Shown: positions 35,850 to 44,720 of the stretch, one piece after another
Layout: every line of letters starts with the position of its first letter
How positions within the stretch are numbered: position 1 is the stretch's first letter
Source of the DNA: Haloprofundus salinisoli
Lineage (GTDB): Archaea; Halobacteriota; Halobacteria; Halobacteriales; Haloferacaceae
Direction of reading: 5' to 3'
Assembly (NCBI RefSeq): GCF_020097815.1
Contig: NZ_CP083663.1
Location: 806,001-870,000, forward strand
Length of the DNA: 64,000 nucleotides
The notes under the pieces: generated by a model
The model's database searches: none
What the model saw: the letters and a program-made list of their open reading frames with translations, nothing else
What the model was told of the DNA's origin: nothing
Made by a program: the position numbers and the translations under genes

Positions 35850-37391
35850 ATGGCTGAGGACGACCGACCGAGCTGGCGCTCGTCGTCGGACACCGCGGCG
35901 AGAGACGACGGGACGCTGCCGCGTCGTGACCTTCTGACGGCAGTAGCCGGTGTCGCCGGCGTGTCCGGTCTCGCGGGCTGTCTCGGCCTGTTCGACTCCG
36001 AGGACTCGCAGGGAGGCGGCCAGACGCCGACCGGAAACGAGGTTGGAGATACGCCCCCGTCCATCATCGTCTGGCAGGACGGCGAGGGCATCGTCCGCGC
36101 GGAGACCGGGAACGGACCGATCGAGTCGGGTCGACGACCCGCGGCGGTCATCCAGGCCGCGCTCGACGCGTCCGCCCAGCAGGCCGGTATACAGAGCGTC
36201 GAGGTGGTCGGCAACTACGTTCTCTCGCGGCCGGTCAACCTCCAAGAGCGGACCGTGTTGAACCTCAGAAACGCCCGCCTCACCGTCGGCGGAAACTACG
36301 CGGCGATCTCGGTGAACGGCATCTCTCAGGCGGCGATCGTCGGCGGCCTCCTCGACGGGAGCAGCCAGTCCGACGGCGAGCAGTATCTCGGAGTGCTCTC
36401 GCTCAGCAACGCAGACCAGGTCGTCGTCGACGGCACGGAGGTGCAGAACGGCGGGTACTACGGGGTCAACCTCTACGAGTGCAACGACTGCGTGCTCAAC
36501 GGCATCCGCGCGCACGACAACTTTCGGCACGGCATCCATCCGGGGACCGACACGGAGGGCCGAGGGTACTTCAATTGGCTCACGCACTGTATCACCGACA
36601 ACAACGGCGTCGACGGCGTCAACGACAGGGGTACGACGGTGCCGGGGGAGTCGCTCGACAACGCGTTCTACAACTGCCTGAGCCGCGACAACGGGCGAAG
36701 CGGCTTCATTCTCGACGGCGGCGTCGGAGCCGACGACGTGGCCGCGCGGTTCGACGTCGTCGGCTGTCGGGCCTTCCAGAACGGGAGCCACGGCATCCAG
36801 CTGACGAACTGTCGCGTTTCGGCGGTCAACGTCATCACACGGTCGAACGGTCAGTCGGGTCTCCTGCTCAACGGAGGAGTTCAGGCGTCGGTGCTGAATC
36901 CGCGGTCGAGCGACCACAGTGGCCCCAACGCCGGCGGAATCACGATTCGTAACAGCGATTCGGCCGCGCCGAGACACGTCGTCGTCTACGGCGGCGAGTC
37001 GACGAACAACAGTCACAACGTCCGCATCGCCTCGGGGTCGAACGCCGGTCCGATAACCCTTCGGGACATCGACCTCCGGGAGGCCGAAACGCGGCCGCTC
37101 TGGCTCGGTGAGGACGTTCCCACCGAGTTGACCGTCTCGAACGTCTCGGGCTACCGGACCACGAACCGGGGAGACCAGACGGCCAGCGGCGACGGTTCGA
37201 CATCGACGTTCCGGTGGGTGCACGGGCTCGCAGCACCGCCGCGGTCGGTCAGCGTGACGCCCGCCAGCGCCGCCGCCGCGGGACCGTTCAGCGTCACGAA
37301 CGACGGGGGCGCCATCGAAGTCACGTATCGCACGCCGCCGGAGCAAGGTGATGGCAATCTCCAGTGGTGGTGGAGCGCGCACGCTTACTGA
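35850..37391 (+). CDS. Tat-exported beta-helix lipoprotein with tail-spike-like C-terminus
   Basis: 513 residues from the ATG at 35850 (ATGs at 35820 and 35835 are in frame). A twin-arginine signal (PRRDLLTAVAG) ends in a lipobox with Cys44 (LAGC), so it should be lipid-anchored outside. Residues about 90-400 are a right-handed parallel beta-helix of pectate-lyase/tail-spike type (short asparagine- and glycine-rich coils such as NCVLNGIRAHDN-like). The last 70 residues (GDGSTSTFRWVHGL, TPASAAAAGPFSVTN, GDGNLQWWWSA) match the beta-sandwich seen at the end of phage tail spikes. It is a likely glycan-binding or glycan-cleaving surface protein. Confidence 0.85.
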   Translation: MAEDDRPSWRSSSDTAARDDGTLPRRDLLTAVAGVAGVSGLAGCLGLFDSEDSQGGGQTPTGNEVGDTPPSIIVWQDGEGIVRAETGNGPIESGRRPAAVIQAALDASAQQAGIQSVEVVGNYVLSRPVNLQERTVLNLRNARLTVGGNYAAISVNGISQAAIVGGLLDGSSQSDGEQYLGVLSLSNADQVVVDGTEVQNGGYYGVNLYECNDCVLNGIRAHDNFRHGIHPGTDTEGRGYFNWLTHCITDNNGVDGVNDRGTTVPGESLDNAFYNCLSRDNGRSGFILDGGVGADDVAARFDVVGCRAFQNGSHGIQLTNCRVSAVNVITRSNGQSGLLLNGGVQASVLNPRSSDHSGPNAGGITIRNSDSAAPRHVVVYGGESTNNSHNVRIASGSNAGPITLRDIDLREAETRPLWLGEDVPTELTVSNVSGYRTTNRGDQTASGDGSTSTFRWVHGLAAPPRSVSVTPASAAAAGPFSVTNDGGAIEVTYRTPPEQGDGNLQWWWSAHAY

Positions 37392-37434
37392 CCGGGGTTT
37401 CGTTTTATGGCGTATGCGCCCGTGAACAGACACG

Positions 37435-37656
37435 ATGACCGTCAGAGAGAGCCTCCGTCGACGACCGGTCGAGGCGCTCACGCTCGCCGTCTTCACCGCG
37501 GGCGTCGCCGCCTTCGTCCTCCTGCACACCGTGACACTCCTGACGAGTCGCGGCGGCGAGGTTCTGGCCCAGGTCCGCCTGGCGTGGCTCGTGTTCGCCG
37601 TCGCCGCCGTCGTCGCCGCCGCGTATCTGGCCACCGAATCGACCAGTCGATCGTGA
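37435..37656 (+). CDS. Small two-helix membrane protein, 73 aa
   Basis: A basic N-terminus (MTVRESLRRRP) precedes two hydrophobic helices (about 13-35 and 48-66). A TTTTATG box at 37403-37409 lies 29 bases before the ATG, supporting a real leaderless gene. There is no recognisable family. The position between the beta-helix lipoprotein and a FemAB-like gene suggests membership of the glycan island. Confidence 0.72.
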   Translation: MTVRESLRRRPVEALTLAVFTAGVAAFVLLHTVTLLTSRGGEVLAQVRLAWLVFAVAAVVAAAYLATESTSRS

Positions 37657-37731
37657 CGGGATGTCCGGACTGCGAGACAGTCCGTTGACAGAAACGACGT
37701 TTAATGCCGTCAGCTTTCGCACAGAGTTCCT

Positions 37732-38742
37732 ATGACGATAGCCGTGTCCAAAGCGACGGGCAGAGACCGCCAAGCGTGGAACACGTACGTCGAGCGAGCG
37801 CCGCACGCGACGCCGTTTCACCGACTGGAAGCGTTGGAGGCGTTGCGCGACGTGAGCGACACGACGTTACACCTGCTCATCGGACGAGAGGGTGAGGAGG
37901 TGTTCGGGATATTTCCGCTGTTCGAGGGGAGCGTCGGGCCGTTCTCGTCGGTTCGCTGTCCGCCGACCGAACACGACGTCCCGTATCTGGGACCGGTGTG
38001 GCTCGACGTCAACCACCTCTCTCAGCGGAAGCAGGAGATGTGGAATCACCAGTTCGTCGGGGCGGTCTGTGAGTGGATCGACGAGGAGATAGACCCCGAC
38101 CACCTCGACATCCGAACGGTCGACCGCTACCCCGACGTTCGGCCGTTCATCTGGGCGGACCTCGACGTGCGTCCGGCGTACACGTACGTCCTCGACCTCG
38201 AACCGGGAGCCGAGGAGATCAAGAGCCGCTTCAGCCGAAGCACGAGACGGTACGTCCGCGACGTGGACGACTACGACATCGACGAGCGAGGCTACGAGGG
38301 CATCGAGTACGCCGTCGACCAGTACCACGAACGCTACGAGAGCGCCGGCGTCTCCGTCGAACTCTGCAAGGCGCTGTACGACGCGCTCCCCGACGGCTGC
38401 GTCAGACCGTACGTCCTCTCCGTCGACGGCCGATTCGTCGGCGCGAGACTCACCGTCGAACTCGGCGACACGATATACGCGTGGGTCAGCGCGGCCAACG
38501 TCGAGGAAGCCGACGTGCCGGTGAACGAGCTCGTCGAGTGGTACGTCATCCGCGACGCCGCCGAACGAGGGCTCTCGCGGTACGATTTCGTCGGCGGGAT
38601 GGTTCCGAGCCTCTGTCGGTACAAATCGCAGTTCGCGCCGGTGCCCAGAGCGCTGTACCTCGTGCAGCGACAGCGCCCGTGGATGCGGGGCGCGTCGATG
38701 CTGTACAACCGACTGCCGGACCGCGTGCGGACGCTCGTCTGA
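37732..38742 (+). CDS. FemAB-like GNAT-fold acyltransferase (first copy)
   Basis: 336 residues. Two GNAT-like halves: the N-terminal part has ERAPHATPFHRLEALEALRDV, and the second has IKSRFSRSTRRYVRD and the FemAB block YDFVGGMVPSLCRYKSQFAP near residues 285-305. FemAB relatives transfer amino acids or acyl groups to cell-wall sugars. Archaea of this class lack peptidoglycan, so the acceptor is probably an exopolysaccharide or glycolipid. A GTTTAATG box at 37699-37706 fits a leaderless mRNA starting at this ATG. Confidence 0.88.
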   Translation: MTIAVSKATGRDRQAWNTYVERAPHATPFHRLEALEALRDVSDTTLHLLIGREGEEVFGIFPLFEGSVGPFSSVRCPPTEHDVPYLGPVWLDVNHLSQRKQEMWNHQFVGAVCEWIDEEIDPDHLDIRTVDRYPDVRPFIWADLDVRPAYTYVLDLEPGAEEIKSRFSRSTRRYVRDVDDYDIDERGYEGIEYAVDQYHERYESAGVSVELCKALYDALPDGCVRPYVLSVDGRFVGARLTVELGDTIYAWVSAANVEEADVPVNELVEWYVIRDAAERGLSRYDFVGGMVPSLCRYKSQFAPVPRALYLVQRQRPWMRGASMLYNRLPDRVRTLV

Positions 38743-38771
38743 GTCTCGAACGACGGCGAGTCGCCGGGACG

Positions 38772-39851
38772 CTACAGCGACTCGTAGATACCGATGGCCC
38801 AGTGGTCCGGACCGAACAGCCGTCCGCCGAAGCCGATGTTGCCGTCGACGGCGCAGCGCCACCCGTCGCCGACCGGCCAAGGGTCGAGGTGGTGCATCCG
38901 CCCGGAGTTCCACCCCAACCGCTTCTCCGTCCCCTCCAGAATCGGCGAACTGTGGAGCTCGCGGTCCCGGTACGTCGACGGCGTCAGTTCGTCGATGACG
39001 TACCCGCGGAGGCGGTGGCCGTAGCAGGCCGCACAGTCCTGAAAGAACGCGACGACACCGCCGTCGCGGACGAGCGGTCGCCCACCTGGACGGGCCGCAG
39101 TCGGGCGATCTTCGACGACCGGATTCTCGGCGTGCGGCGTCCAGTCGTCGGTTTCGAGTTCGTCGCTGTAGAACGCCAGGAGGTCGGCGCAGCCGTCGTC
39201 GCTGCCGGCGAGCGCCCACCAGCGGTCCTCGTGTCGAAAGACGACGAAGTCGCTCAGAAAGCGGTCGGGCGCGACGAGTTCGGCCACCGGCGACCAGCCG
39301 TGGGGCAGCGAGTCGGTTCGGTAGAGAATCGGACTCGCGGGCGTCTCGCGGTTCCAGCGTTCGGGAAGCATGTAGTAGTGGTCCTCAAACCGGAACACGT
39401 ACGGAAAGGCGAGGTGGTCGGCGGTTTCGAGGACGACCCGGTTGTACGACCAGCGCTTGCCGTCGTCGCTCTCGGCGTGGGCGATGGCGGCGGTCGGCGT
39501 CCGGTCGCGGTTGAACACCTCGAAGAACAGGTGCCAGCGGCCGTTCGGGGTGACGAACAGGAACGGGTCGGCGACGAAGTCGGCGTCGCCGAAGTCAGTG
39601 ACGTCCGCCGCGGTGACGACGGGATTGACGACGCCGCGACCGGGAACCAGCGAGAACGGTCCCGGCGACGGTGTCGGCGTCCGCCGCGGTTCGCCGTAGT
39701 CGTCCCACAGGGACTCCTCGACGGAACTCGCCTCGGCGGGGGCACGAGCGCCGTCGGTGAGCAGTTCCGAGCGATGGAGACGCTCGCCGGCCAGCCACGC
39801 CGCGTCTCTGAGCGATTTCGAGTCGCCGGGTCTGAACCGGGGACGGGTCAT
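38772..39851 (-). CDS. GINT1-like beta-propeller protein
   Basis: 359 residues. From about residue 75 on it follows the five-bladed propeller pattern of the N-terminal domain of plant glucosamine-inositolphosphorylceramide transferase and bacterial formyltransferase fusions: FVADPFLFVTPNGRWHLFFEVFN, then FPYVFRFEDHYYMLPE, SDFVVFRHEDRWWAL and a final LHHLDPW-like block. No fused transferase domain follows. GH43/GH68-like propellers share the fold. It may bind or modify a sugar chain. It converges with one FemAB-like gene and diverges from the other. Confidence 0.85.
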   Translation of the reverse strand: MTRPRFRPGDSKSLRDAAWLAGERLHRSELLTDGARAPAEASSVEESLWDDYGEPRRTPTPSPGPFSLVPGRGVVNPVVTAADVTDFGDADFVADPFLFVTPNGRWHLFFEVFNRDRTPTAAIAHAESDDGKRWSYNRVVLETADHLAFPYVFRFEDHYYMLPERWNRETPASPILYRTDSLPHGWSPVAELVAPDRFLSDFVVFRHEDRWWALAGSDDGCADLLAFYSDELETDDWTPHAENPVVEDRPTAARPGGRPLVRDGGVVAFFQDCAACYGHRLRGYVIDELTPSTYRDRELHSSPILEGTEKRLGWNSGRMHHLDPWPVGDGWRCAVDGNIGFGGRLFGPDHWAIGIYESL

Positions 39852-40127
39852 CGAGCGGTCACCCACGCATAGGAGCGTCCGAGCGAGACCAGGAATGCAT
39901 GCCACAGGGCGAACGCGTGCCACCGACCGCCCGTACTTCGGGAGGCCGTTACCTGCAGTTCGGCGCGAACCATACGGTGTGGACGGTGATGACAAACAAA
40001 AAACATGGGTTGCCCGCCGGCAACGTATATGAATGCGTGTTCTGTGAACTGTCGTATGAGTGTCGTCATTCGACTGGCCGCCTCGCAGACGCGACGCGAG
40101 GCGATACGACGTGAGCGTAGGTGAGCG

Positions 40128-41162
40128 ATGGACGTCGAGATACACCGCACGATAGAGAGCGTTCCCCGCGAGGAGTGGGACCGCGTCGTCGAGGACTCGC
40201 CGCACGGAAGCGTCTTCCACCGGTATCGCTGGTTGGCCGCCGTCGAACGCGGCTGCGAGAGACCGGGGCGGTACGTCGTCGTCTCCGTCGACGACACGCC
40301 CGCGGGCGTCTTCGCGGCCACCGTCGACGACGTGCCGTTGACGCCGTTCGAGCGCCTCCGCTCGCCGGACCCGGGGTTCGGCGGTCCGGTCGTCGCTTCC
40401 GACGAGGAAGAGACGCTCGACGCGCTGCTCGACGCCGCCGAGCGCCTCTGCGAGGACGGCATCGTCGCGCACGTGTTTCGAACGCTCGACGGAGAGACGG
40501 TCCGGTACCAGCGCCGACTCGAAGAGCGCGGCTACAGACAGACCGTCGCTAGCTGTCGGTTCGTCGTCGACCTGGTCGACGGCTGGGAGGCGGTGTACGG
40601 ACGGATGAGCGGTTCGCGCCGGCGCGCGATACGTTCGGGACACAAAAACGACGTTCACGTCCGGGACGAAGTGCCCGACCGGAGCGACCTGCGCGCGTTC
40701 CACCGGGGGTACAGACGCGTCATGGACCGCGTCGACGGCGACGCATACCCGCGGTCGTTCTTCGAGGAGTTGGCGACGATGGACGGCCGGGTGAGGCTGT
40801 TCTCGCTAGGGGTGGACGACGAACCCGCCGGGAGCATCCTCGTGCTCCTCGACGACGAGCAGTCGACGGTCCACTACTTCTTCTCGGCGGTCGAACGCGA
40901 CCACTTCGAGTACAACGCATCGGAATTGCTGCACGAGTACGCGATGCAGTGGGGTATCGCCAACGGCTATCGGTACTACGACTTCGGCGAGACGAGCCCC
41001 GACTTCCGGGACGGACTGTTCCGGTTCAAAGAGCGCTTCGGCGGGCGCGCGGTGCCGACGCTCTCGTGGGAGCGCGGGTGTGCGCCGGTCCGCTGGAACG
41101 CCTTTCGACTCGGTCGACACCTGTATCAGACGGCGAGTCGGCTCCGGGAGGAGCGGACGTAG
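40128..41162 (+). CDS. FemAB-like GNAT-fold acyltransferase (second copy)
   Basis: 344 residues, same fold as the 37732-38742 protein but clearly diverged: PREEWDRVVEDSPHGSVFHRYRWLAAVE near the start, YGRMSGSRRRAIRSG in the linker and YYDFGETSPDFRDGLFRFKERFGG at the FemAB block. It resembles the peptidoglycan-bridge or exosortase-linked FemAB groups found in polysaccharide loci. The last 137 bases overlap, on the opposite strand, the end of the large membrane protein gene. Confidence 0.88.
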   Translation: MDVEIHRTIESVPREEWDRVVEDSPHGSVFHRYRWLAAVERGCERPGRYVVVSVDDTPAGVFAATVDDVPLTPFERLRSPDPGFGGPVVASDEEETLDALLDAAERLCEDGIVAHVFRTLDGETVRYQRRLEERGYRQTVASCRFVVDLVDGWEAVYGRMSGSRRRAIRSGHKNDVHVRDEVPDRSDLRAFHRGYRRVMDRVDGDAYPRSFFEELATMDGRVRLFSLGVDDEPAGSILVLLDDEQSTVHYFFSAVERDHFEYNASELLHEYAMQWGIANGYRYYDFGETSPDFRDGLFRFKERFGGRAVPTLSWERGCAPVRWNAFRLGRHLYQTASRLREERT

Positions 41163-43035
41163 GCGGGTCGGTCGAGGGAGCCGACTCCGGGGCGGGAACG
41201 AGCGACGACGCGGCGGCCGAGGTCCCCTCCTCCGTCCGGTTCTTCGCCACCAGATACGACTCGAAACCGCCGTTGTCGTAGACGCGGGCGACCGTCGAGC
41301 GGTTATCCAGGCGCTGGAAGTCCGCCGGCGCGTGGCGCCAGAACCCCTGATAGCCGGGGTAGAACGTCGGGTTTATCTGCCGGCCGAGGTCGGTGACGAG
41401 GAGATAGCGGTACTCCGGCGGCCCGTCGGGAGGGGGCGCGCCGTAGGCGAAGTGCATCGGCGGGTCGGTCCCCTCTGAGCGGATGTTCACGGGGTCGTCG
41501 ACCTCGTATTCGAGCATCTCCTGGAACCGCGACTGGGTCGTGCCGTACTCGTCGATGAGCAGCGACTCGTTTCGGTGGTCGAGCACCCACTCCATCCCTT
41601 CGACTTCGCTCTGAGTGATCTGCCCGTTGGCGCTGTTCGACAGCGGCGACGCGTACAGCGAGAACACCGAGAGAAAGACCACGGCGGCGAGTCCGACCGA
41701 GAGCGCTCCGAGGAGCGTCGACCGCTGCCACGAGCTGCTCGCCCGCGCCCACAGCGCCGAGGCCCCGAACCCGATGAGTATCGGCGCGGTGAACCGAGCG
41801 TACCGAGAGATTCGGGTGAACCCGACCGTGAGGTCGACGAAGAACGCGAGCACCGAGAGGCCGGTGAACGCGGCGAACACCGCGAGGAAGAACAGCGAGA
41901 CGTCGCTCAGTTCGGTGTCGCCCCGAAGCAGTCGCACCAGCAGATAGCACCCGAACACCGCGGCGAAACTGACGAGCAGTCCGAAGACGCCGTACGTGTA
42001 GAACCCGGTCTGGAGCAGGTCGACGAGTCGGGGCGTCGTTCGAGCGGCGGTGTCGCTCAGGCTCCCGAACTCGGAGGATTGGACCGCCTCGAATCCGAAC
42101 AGGCGCGCGACGACGAGGTACGTACTCCCCGCGATGGACTCGTACGTGTAGTACCACGCGAAGAAGAGCACCCCCGCGACAGTTCCGACCGCCAGTACCG
42201 GAACCGGACGGCCGGTCCGCTGTGCGGTGAGGCGTCCGTAGAGTTCCGGCGCTTTGGCGAGTGCGAACAGGCCGAGCAGAAACAGCGTCGTGAGCGGGTG
42301 AAAGAAGACGACGGCGACGACCGAGAGCACGAGAAGCGACGAGTACTGCGTCCGTCGCTCCCACGTGTTCGTCCGAAACAGCAGCGCCAGCACGAACGGA
42401 ATGAAGGAGAACGCGAAGACGCTGGGCGAGAACATCACGTTCTCGGAGCCGAACAGCGGAAGATACGCGACCGGCAGGACGAACAACACGTCGCGTCGCC
42501 GCTCGGTGACGGTGTCGAGTAGGAAGTAGAGGCCACCGAGGTAGAACAGCGAGAGGAACGGCGGCAGCAGATTGACGAGCTCCGCGGTGTCGAGTCCGGT
42601 TGCGTGCGAGAAGACGCCGGCGAACGCGTTCAGTCCGGGGTAGTAGTTCTCCGGTTCGAGTCGTCCGGTCTGTACGAGGTAGTCGACCATCCCGACGAAC
42701 GTCAGCATGTCGCCTTTGCCGACGGCGTACAGTTGGTACCGGAGGTACGGCAACGACAGTAACAGTCCGTTCGCACCGAGGAGAAGTGACACCCCGTATC
42801 GCCACCCGGGGCCGGTCGTCTCGTCGTCGACGGCTACAGCGCGCAACACCAGCAGCTGTCCGACCACGAGCGCGCCGCAGATGGCGAGCCAAAACCAGAC
42901 GGGGTACGCCCCGTAGATGTGTATCTCGTACTCCGTCACCGGCGGCCCGGCGGCGATGTACGCGCCGCAGAGCGCGAGCAGCGCCGTACCGACGAGAGCG
43001 AGGAGTTTCGTCCGAAGCCGTCTCCGGTCGTCCAT
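41026..43035 (-). CDS. Large polytopic membrane protein, glycosyltransferase-like (GT-C type)
   Basis: 669 residues. About 12-14 membrane helices occupy residues 8-470, with a large periplasmic loop near ENYYPGLNAFAGVFSHATGLD and a conserved YYTYES block. A C-terminal extracellular domain (about 470-600) contains NESLLIDEYGTTQSRF. The layout is that of GT-C enzymes or polysaccharide polymerases (DUF2206-like). The last about 70 residues (from TEEGTSAAASS) are low-complexity, Pro/Ser/Arg-rich, and much of them is antisense to the FemAB-like gene, probably from loss of an earlier stop. Confidence 0.82.
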   Translation of the reverse strand: MDDRRRLRTKLLALVGTALLALCGAYIAAGPPVTEYEIHIYGAYPVWFWLAICGALVVGQLLVLRAVAVDDETTGPGWRYGVSLLLGANGLLLSLPYLRYQLYAVGKGDMLTFVGMVDYLVQTGRLEPENYYPGLNAFAGVFSHATGLDTAELVNLLPPFLSLFYLGGLYFLLDTVTERRRDVLFVLPVAYLPLFGSENVMFSPSVFAFSFIPFVLALLFRTNTWERRTQYSSLLVLSVVAVVFFHPLTTLFLLGLFALAKAPELYGRLTAQRTGRPVPVLAVGTVAGVLFFAWYYTYESIAGSTYLVVARLFGFEAVQSSEFGSLSDTAARTTPRLVDLLQTGFYTYGVFGLLVSFAAVFGCYLLVRLLRGDTELSDVSLFFLAVFAAFTGLSVLAFFVDLTVGFTRISRYARFTAPILIGFGASALWARASSSWQRSTLLGALSVGLAAVVFLSVFSLYASPLSNSANGQITQSEVEGMEWVLDHRNESLLIDEYGTTQSRFQEMLEYEVDDPVNIRSEGTDPPMHFAYGAPPPDGPPEYRYLLVTDLGRQINPTFYPGYQGFWRHAPADFQRLDNRSTVARVYDNGGFESYLVAKNRTEEGTSAAASSLVPAPESAPSTDPPTSAPPGADSPSDTGVDRVERRSSGPAHTRAPTRASAPRARRSAL

Positions 43036-43141
43036 GTACTGAGACAGCGTGCGACGCCGCGCGGCTTGTATGTTGTGTAGCGTTCACGGAGTCGACAGGT
43101 CAAAGCACCGGGTTTCGAGCGCAGTAATCACACGTTGCCCG

Positions 43142-43708
43142 TCAGTCGAACAGCGCCGCGAGACGGCCGCGGCACTCGCGCGTGAGCGACGTGACGGGTC
43201 CGAGACCGGGGCGTCCGTCCACGACCCAGAGCGCGAAGACGCAGACGCCGAGAACGAGCGTGACCGCGAGTTCCGGCCCGAGGGGCAGCGAGACGAGGTC
43301 GACCAGCACCTCGTCTACGTCGTCGGGTTCGGTGATGGGGTAGAGCGGCCAGAGCAGGAACGTGGCCTCCGAAAATCGCCCGCCGAGGAGGGTGGTGTAG
43401 GAGTCGCCTACCAAGTGCGAGAGGTAGCCGATGCCGAACGCTGGGCCGGCCGCGGGATAGCCGCGCCGCGCGGCGACGACGGTGACGACGGCGACGACGA
43501 CGGCGGCGACGAAGAGCGAGTGCGCGAGCGAGCGACCGCTCGGGAGCAACTGGACGGCCCACGCCAGCGGCTTGTCGACGAGGTCCGGAAACTGCGTCCC
43601 GAACGCCAGCGCGAGAGTGGGACCGTCCGCCGGACGCCGCCGGTAGACGGCGTGGACGAACAGCGTGTAGAGGACGTAGCCGAATCCGAGGTGGCCCCAG
43701 GGCATCAT
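43142..43708 (-). CDS. Metal-dependent membrane hydrolase (YdjM/DUF457-like)
   Basis: 188 residues with four to five membrane helices. The family's histidine and aspartate sites are visible: WGHLGFGY (H5), FGTQFPDLVDKPL, SLAHSLF and YLSHLVGDSYT. Members are called LexA-binding inner-membrane-associated hydrolases, but the activity is not established. It is monocistronic and lies at the edge of the glycan island. A direct role in glycan synthesis is not supported. Confidence 0.9.
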   Translation of the reverse strand: MMPWGHLGFGYVLYTLFVHAVYRRRPADGPTLALAFGTQFPDLVDKPLAWAVQLLPSGRSLAHSLFVAAVVVAVVTVVAARRGYPAAGPAFGIGYLSHLVGDSYTTLLGGRFSEATFLLWPLYPITEPDDVDEVLVDLVSLPLGPELAVTLVLGVCVFALWVVDGRPGLGPVTSLTRECRGRLAALFD

Positions 43709-43795
43709 GAGAGAGGAGCGGGACGGGAGCGTACTGATTGCATCGATACGGGCGTCCGCTCCCGGCCCGCCCGGCGGTCGCCACGGTCGGAGACG

Positions 43796-44560
43796 CTACT
43801 CGATCGATATCTGCTCGACGTCGTCGTCCTCGTCGGTTTCGACGTCGATTTCGCCGCGGAGCAACTTCGTCGCTCTCTCGCGGTCCTCCGGGTAACCGAC
43901 GTCGACGCGCCAGCCTTTCAGACGGAGGACGTCGATGGTACGCCCGCTCTGGATGAGGAGGTTGATGGCTTCGCTGATCTCGTACTCGCCGCGTTCGGAC
44001 GGTTGGACGAGGTGGCAGGCGTGGAAGATGGCCGGCGAGAACGTGTAGAAGCCGGTCATCACGAGATTCGACTGCGGGTCTTCCGGTTTCTCGACGACGT
44101 CGGTTATCTCGCCGTAGGGGTTCGTCCGGCAGACGCCGTAGCGACTCGCCTCCTCCCACGGTACCTCTTCGACGAGGAACGCCGCGTCGGCGCGTTCCTC
44201 CTGCTGTCGCTTGACGACGTCCGCGAGGTTCGCCTGGAAGATGTTGTCGCCGAGCATCAGGACGAAGTCGTCGTCGATGTGATCTTCGACCGTCAACAGC
44301 GCGTGCGCCAGCCCGTTCTGCTCGCGCTGGTGGGCGTACGTGATGGGGATACCCTCGAAGCTATCGCCGTAGTGGCTGATGATGGCCTCCTTCCTGTAGC
44401 CGACGACGACGATGAACTCCTCGGCACCGAGTTCGGCGAGTTGTTCGAAACAGTGTGTGAGAATCGGCTTGCCGTCGACTTCGACCATCCCTTTCGGCTT
44501 GTCGTCGGTCAACGGGCGTAGACGAGTTCCCTTGCCCGCCGCGAGTACTACTGCCTTCAT
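43796..44560 (-). CDS. aglF: Glucose-1-phosphate uridylyltransferase-like nucleotidyltransferase (AglF-type)
   Basis: 254 residues. The signature [20 protein letters not shown] (4-23) opens the protein; GDNIF holds the metal-binding aspartate, and VVEKPEDP and [11 protein letters not shown] complete the sugar-nucleotide pyrophosphorylase pattern. In Haloferax volcanii AglF makes UDP-glucose for N-glycosylation of the S-layer. The divergent neighbour is aglM, which oxidises that product, so assignment is strong. A TATAGTAATA box lies about 30 bases before the ATG. Confidence 0.92.
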   Translation of the reverse strand: MKAVVLAAGKGTRLRPLTDDKPKGMVEVDGKPILTHCFEQLAELGAEEFIVVVGYRKEAIISHYGDSFEGIPITYAHQREQNGLAHALLTVEDHIDDDFVLMLGDNIFQANLADVVKRQQEERADAAFLVEEVPWEEASRYGVCRTNPYGEITDVVEKPEDPQSNLVMTGFYTFSPAIFHACHLVQPSERGEYEISEAINLLIQSGRTIDVLRLKGWRVDVGYPEDRERATKLLRGEIDVETDEDDDVEQISIE

Positions 44561-44651
44561 GCCCGGAAGTGTGCGACGCCGAACGGTATTACTATACGGT
44601 CGCTACGGGCCGCAGAAACTGTCTTCCGCTGATACAATCTCTCACAGAACA

Positions 44652-44676
44652 CCAACGAACGGTGACAGTTCGTTGG
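44652..44676. promoter_or_regulatory. Perfect 9-bp inverted repeat between aglF and aglM
   Basis: CCAACGAAC, a 7-base spacer (GGTGACA), then GTTCGTTGG. The two arms match exactly. The element ends 12 bases before the aglM TATA box and lies about 50 bases beyond the aglF promoter, an ideal place for an activator or repressor serving both genes. Confidence 0.65.
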
Positions 44677-44687
44677 ACGAACATCTG

Positions 44688-44695
44688 TTTTTATA
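44688..44695 (+). promoter_or_regulatory. TATA box of aglM
   Basis: TTTTATAT-type box centred about 28 bases before the aglM ATG at 44721, so the transcript should be leaderless. Confidence 0.75.
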
Positions 44696-44720
44696 TCCGC
44701 GTCGCCGGCAGTTTCCCACA

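Noticed and set aside
32422-37391. An integrated virus as the source of the tail-spike-like proteins
   Set aside because: No capsid, terminase, integrase or attachment repeats are seen; the surrounding genes are metabolic and membrane glycan genes.
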